Assembly: GCF_020283565.1 (NCBI RefSeq)
Contig: NC_060059.1
Location: forward strand, 32,042,838 to 32,106,837
Source of the DNA: Trifolium pratense
Taxonomy: Eukaryota > Streptophyta > Magnoliopsida > Fabales > Fabaceae
DNA length: 64,000 bases
Reading direction: 5' to 3'
Shown here piece by piece: positions 59,336 to 64,000 of this stretch (positions are counted from its first letter, which is position 1; each line of letters opens with the position of its first letter). The notes beneath the pieces were generated by a model. That model saw only the letters and a program-made list of their open reading frames with translations. It was not told where the DNA came from and did no database searches. Made by a program: the position numbers and the translations under genes.

Positions 59336-59893
59336 TTCGATAAAGATTTAAACTTTTTGTTCAGATATTATTGTGGATAATGTGAGAGTCTAATCCCTAA
59401 ATATAAAAAGTTAACTAAAAAAACAAAAAAAAAAAACTATTGTGACATCCTTTCACCGATTCTGCAACTAGAAAAACAAAGCAGTGAGTGACACATTGGA
59501 CTCAACATACTACATACTATACGAAGTTACAATGCGCGCGTACGACCTATTACATCATCATCAGTAAATTTCAACTTCAATTCTAGGATTCCTCGAAAAC
59601 CCACCAAAGTAGGAATCCTTAATAAACAGTGTGTAAGTATGAAGTAGTAGCAACATCCAATACACATGTTTCTTTCAAGTTGTCAAAAAAAAAATTGATC
59701 TTTTAAAAACAACTTCAAACGGTGTCTTTTTCTTTGTCTCTGTATCTTTTTGTTTGGTAAACTACTCACTTCATTGTTCTAAAAGGTAAAGGTTGGATCT
59801 TTTTCACTTTCACTCTCAACCCTTTTCCTTTTCCTTAATCTGGATTTTGGGTTATATGTTTCTCTTTTTTCTTCCTTTAGAATGAGTGTGATG

Positions 59894-59934
<41 letters not shown>

Positions 59935-60118
59935 ATGTGTATTTGTTTATATTTAAGATCAAAGGGAGTTTTTAGCCCTGTCATTTCAAATTGAAGGCGT
60001 GTCTGGTGTCTAAGATTCTTTATGTTTGGATTTATTTTCTTAAATTATAGTTAGAGTTAGAGTAATAGTTTGAATTTTTATGATTTTTTATTTGATTAAT
60101 GTAGGTTCATCAAAGATT
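59336..60118 (+). promoter_or_regulatory. DCL2 upstream region and leader, with GA microsatellite
   Basis: A (GA)n run of about 36 bases lies at 59897-59932. A splice acceptor (TTAATGTAG, ending at 60104) lies 14 bases before the ATG, so the gene probably has a 5' leader intron. Its donor cannot be fixed by eye. Confidence 0.55.
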
Positions 60119-63100
60119 ATGGAAGAAGTAATGATGGATGTGGATGGATATGATGAGCAGCAGATTATGCCTGATGCCGTTCCATTTGCTAGAAGGTTAG
60201 TTTTTTTTTTTGTTTTTTTTAAACAAAACCCTTTTCATTGTAATGTTGATTAGATGGATTGGTGATTTGGGTTGTTTTTGTTTTGTGTGTAGCTATCAAC
60301 TTGAAGCATTGGATAAAGCAATTCATGAAAATACCATAGTGTACTTGGAGACTGGATCTGGAAAGACTTTGATAGCCATCATGCTTCTAAGAAGTTACGC
60401 TTATCACCTCCGAAAGCCTTCTCCTTACATTGCTGTTTTTTTGGTTCCCAAAGTTGTATTGGTTGAACAAGTATGTTTCTACTTTGATTTTTGTTATGAT
60501 GATTTTGCATATTTGAGATACATTATATGATGAATGATTACTATGTGATGATCGAGGATTCATTGGATGTTTCTTTGTTTTGTTCACTTGTGTATTCTAG
60601 CAAGCTAATGCCTTGAGAAATCACACCGATTTGAAAGTTGGAATGTTTTGGGGAGACATGGGTGTCGACTGTTGGGATGGAGATATGTGGAAAGGAGAGA
60701 TGGAGAAACATGAGGTAAGGGTCTTTGAATTTCTATCGCGACTATTTTATTTTTCTATGCACCATCGATAACTGTAATTACTGTCGGTAATGCCTTCAAA
60801 TGTTTTAGGTGCTTGTCATGACTCCTGCAATATTACTTTCTTGCTTGAGGCATAGCTTTATCAAACTGAAAATGATAAAGGTTTTAATAATGGATGAATG
60901 CCATCATGCTGCCGGCAAACATCCGTATGCTTGTATCATGACTGTAAGTCTTATACTCTTTACATGCTTTTATTCTAACTGCTTGTGTATTTGAACTCAT
61001 TAGCGATATTTTGGTCACAATACGTTAGTATATACTTCTTCTTACCGACTAAGTAATGAAAAAGACAGGTCCATTCACAACATTCTTGTTAAATACAAGC
61101 TATAATGACACTATAGCCTATAACATAGCGGAATTTGAACAAATTGATATTGTTCGGCGATACACTATTTAGTACAAAGTGTTGTCAAATAGCGGCTATA
61201 TAGGTGTAGCATTGTTGCGTAGTGGAAATTGAACAAACAGCTATTGTGAATATAATTGTAATCGACTCTAAATTATTGTGTTTTCTAAAAATAATTATGA
61301 TAAAGGACTACAATGTCCATTCATCATCTGCATCTCGAGGTTGTAGTTTGTGCTGCGGAAGTAGTAGTTACTTTTGTCTGATTGTGTGCAGGAATTTTAT
61401 CATCATCAATTAAGATCTGGTATCACCGAGCTTCCTCGAATATTTGGTATGACTGCATCACCAATTAAGTCGAAAGGTATACAAGCCATAAAAAATTCTT
61501 GTTTTTTCCTGCTTATTTATCAGTGTTGTTTATTTTCTCATGTTCAATTTCCTTTTTATTCACTTTTATTTTTTAATACAGCTGCGAATTCTGAAGCGAC
61601 CCTGTCAAAAGATATTCGGAAACTAATGACTCTAATGCATTCAAAGGTTGTTTTTATTTTCTTCCCCTTTATGTACAATTTTTCTTACTTTATTCTTTAT
61701 ATGCATTTATTGTGTTCAGCGGCAATACTTTATCCACTTATCTTCTTCGCGAATATCACCGTTAGTTATTTCTGGTAGTTATTTTCTTAGTTTATTCCTT
61801 TGTGAGTAATACTCTTTTGTTTTGAAGTATAACTCAATATTATTTTTCAGTCTTGCTATGTTTTATTTCTCTGATATATTTTTTGAATTGAAGGTTTATA
61901 CATGTGTAAGTGATGCTGTCATCTCACAGTTTATACCAATGTCTACCCCAAAATTCCGGTATTATATGGACAGTGTAATTTCCGATTCGCTATTCAAAGA
62001 ATTAGCCAAAAAACTCGATGCGTTAAAACAACAGGTGCGTAGATTTAATCAAATCATTCAAATGTATGGTCTGAAGTGATAAGAGAGTTAAATATCCTCC
62101 GTGTTAAAATTCGAAATGTATGTTAAAATCTTTGTTTCACAGTTACATGCGTTTGAATTTGTTCGCAATTTTCAGTTCTGTATGCTTAGTTTATTTTTGT
62201 CAGAATAAATCATAGTAGTGCAGTGCGTATATTTGTGCGATAATAATTGATTATTCCTTGAAATGGGTGTATTCTGTTCTTCAGCATGAGCTAGACGTCA
62301 CAAATTCAGATTTCACAAAATCAGCTGTCGAATCTGCACATAAAAAATTATCAAAGATTTTTAATGCCTCATTATTTTGCTTGGAAGAGCTTGGTGTTTG
62401 GTTTGCTCTGAAGGTTCTTTCCCTTTTGCTGCTGTGACTTTATTTGTGACTCTATTTCATTTTCATGTTTATGTTTGCTAAATTAACATTAACTGTTTTT
62501 TACGTGATAGGCTGTGGAGTCGTTATCTTCCATTGAAATTGAAACTTTCAAATGGGGCAACTCGGGGGATCAAATTGTGAAAAACTTTGTTTCGGCTACT
62601 ACGCTGACACTGCAAAGTCACGTACCATCTGGTAATGATTCTATAAGCATTGAGAAAATATGCGAGATTTTAATTAAATCTTTATTTTGCTTTCTTTTAT
62701 TAATTTTAGAAAATTTCTTCTTACTCAGATCCTCAATGGACTATTGGTGACGATATGAACTCCGATGTAGAAATAGGACTATTGACCTCCAAAGTGTCCT
62801 GTCTTATTGACTGTCTACTCGAGTACAAGGACTTAACTGAAATGAGATGCATAGTTTTTGTGGAAAGGGTCATTGCTGCTATGGTCCTCGAGGTTCTATT
62901 GAACACTGTGCTTCCAAAATACAATAGCTGGAGGACTAACTATATTGCAGGAAACGGTAGTAAATTACAAAACCAGTCTAGGAAAAGTCAAAATGAAATT
63001 GTGGACGAATTTCGCATGGGATTGGTATGCTAATTTCTTAGATAATATTCACCGTGTTGTAATTGTAATAAGCAAATACAATTACTTATTAAGGAAATAT

Positions 63101-63962
63101 TTTAATTCGTAGGTCAACGTCATTGTTGCGACATCAATTCTTGAAGAGGGGTTAGATGTTCAAAGTTGCAATTTGGTTATTAGATTTGACCCATCTCCTA
63201 CCGTGTGCAGTTTTGTACAGTCCCGAGGTCGTGCCAGAATGCAAAATTCAGATTACATATTGATGGTTAAGAGGTAATTATTGTGTTATTCTCCTTAGTA
63301 TGTGATTTCTTAGCATGCTGCAACAGACAGTTATAATATCACATTTATTTCTTTCCTTCCAAGTAAAACTTCGCCAAAAAACCTTATTTTGTTTCAAAAT
63401 TACAGCGGCGATTCAGTTACACATTCTCGATTAGAGAAATACCTTGCTGGCGGGGAAATGATGAGGAAGAAGTCTTTGCATTATTCTTCCCTTCCATGTG
63501 AGCGTCTTGAAAGTGATCAATTTCATGACCAAACTTATCGTGTTGCTACCACTGAAGCTGTTGTTAATCTTAGTTCGAGCATTACTTTGATATACTTATA
63601 TTGCTCACGGCTCCCTTCAGATGGGTTAGTTCGTCTGTTGCTGCCCTTATTCCATATTCATTTTTCTTTGTTTAATGAACCTTAAGATATGCTTTCTTTT
63701 TATCCCGTTTTTCATCATTCATAACATTTGGTTTTTTAAACTCTCAGGTACTTTAAACCAACTCCGAGGTGGGACAAACAGAAAGGAATATTGTATCTTC
63801 CCAAGAGCTGTCCTATACAGCCTATTCATGTACAAGGTGATACAAAGTTCTTAAAGAATATTGCATGCCTTGAAGCATGCAAACAACTTCATAATATTGG
63901 AGCGTTGACAGATTATCTCGTTCCGTCTATTGTCGTTGAAGAAGCGGAGGTGGAGGAATTTG
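60119..63962 (+). CDS. DCL2: Dicer-like 2, N-terminal helicase half (gene continues past window)
   Basis: Dicer-like 2 is an RNase III enzyme that makes 22-nt siRNAs from long dsRNA in plant antiviral and transgene silencing. Thirteen exons join in phase to 645 codons: 60119-60195, 60293-60470, 60601-60714, 60809-60943, 61392-61476, 61582-61646, 61894-62034, 62285-62413, 62511-62631, 62729-63024, 63113-63273, 63406-63624 and 63748-63962. The helicase has motif I LETGSGKT (about residues 44-51), DECH (about 152-155), motif III-like FGMTASP, and C-terminal motifs [13 protein letters not shown] and QSRGRARMQ. The dimerisation domain (DUF283) begins with the last two exons seen ([17 protein letters not shown]). 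PAZ, both RNase III domains and dsRBD lie beyond the window. The start [10 protein letters not shown] and the sequence fit DCL2 rather than DCL1, 3 or 4. No disabling change is seen. Confidence 0.95.
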
Positions 63963-64000
63963 GTAAATTCTCGTGCCTTCTATTCATTTTTCATTTTATT

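Overview
The window looks like nuclear DNA of a eudicot plant, most likely a legume of the Medicago/clover/pea group. The reasons are GT-AG introns, AT-rich intergenic DNA, many MITEs, SINEs and copia-type LTR remnants, and plant-only families (class VIII myosin, Dicer-like 2, type-B response regulator, LRR receptor kinases). The species assignment is inference from the look of the families, not a search result.

Layout. 1-2.3 kb: the 3' end of a TTI1-like gene (TELO2-interacting protein 1), followed by a young, internally deleted copia element. 3.1-9.3 kb: SINE, receptor-kinase fragment, copia remnant and an unknown small ORF. 9.3-12.4 kb: repeat-rich, with a scrap of a UDP-glycosyltransferase. 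12.4-13.7 kb: a second, truncated TTI1 copy. 14.4-18.0 kb: an LRR receptor-like kinase (LRR-RLK, MIK2-like group) with several disabling changes. 18-22.7 kb: nested MITEs, an inverted minisatellite able to form a long hairpin, and a broken NBS-LRR fragment split by a probable solo LTR. 22.9-24.8 kb: an intact five-exon type-B response-regulator-like gene whose phosphoacceptor Asp is Glu. 25.3-27.1 kb: remnants of a pectin acetylesterase and an ABCB transporter. 27.9-33.9 kb: a third, decayed LRR-RLK joined to a 3.7 kb segment that is nearly identical to 5.6-9.3 kb. 35.5-51.4 kb: a complete class VIII myosin gene on the minus strand, reconstructed here as 23 coding exons and 1176 codons, with a TRIM, two LTRs and a copia scrap in its introns. 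51.4-60 kb: intergenic, with a 1.5 kb Harbinger-like element, a decayed Stowaway and SINE pieces. 60.1 kb to the end: the first 13 coding exons of a Dicer-like 2 gene, which runs off the window.

The right half holds two apparently functional conserved genes (myosin VIII, DCL2). The left half is a rapidly rearranging cluster where TTI1 and LRR-RLK pieces were duplicated, deleted and invaded by transposons. Comparing the copies gives empty sites and deletion junctions that order several of these events. The genes do not form a pathway. The only functional theme is defence and signalling (LRR-RLK, NBS-LRR, DCL2), which is common in such clusters.
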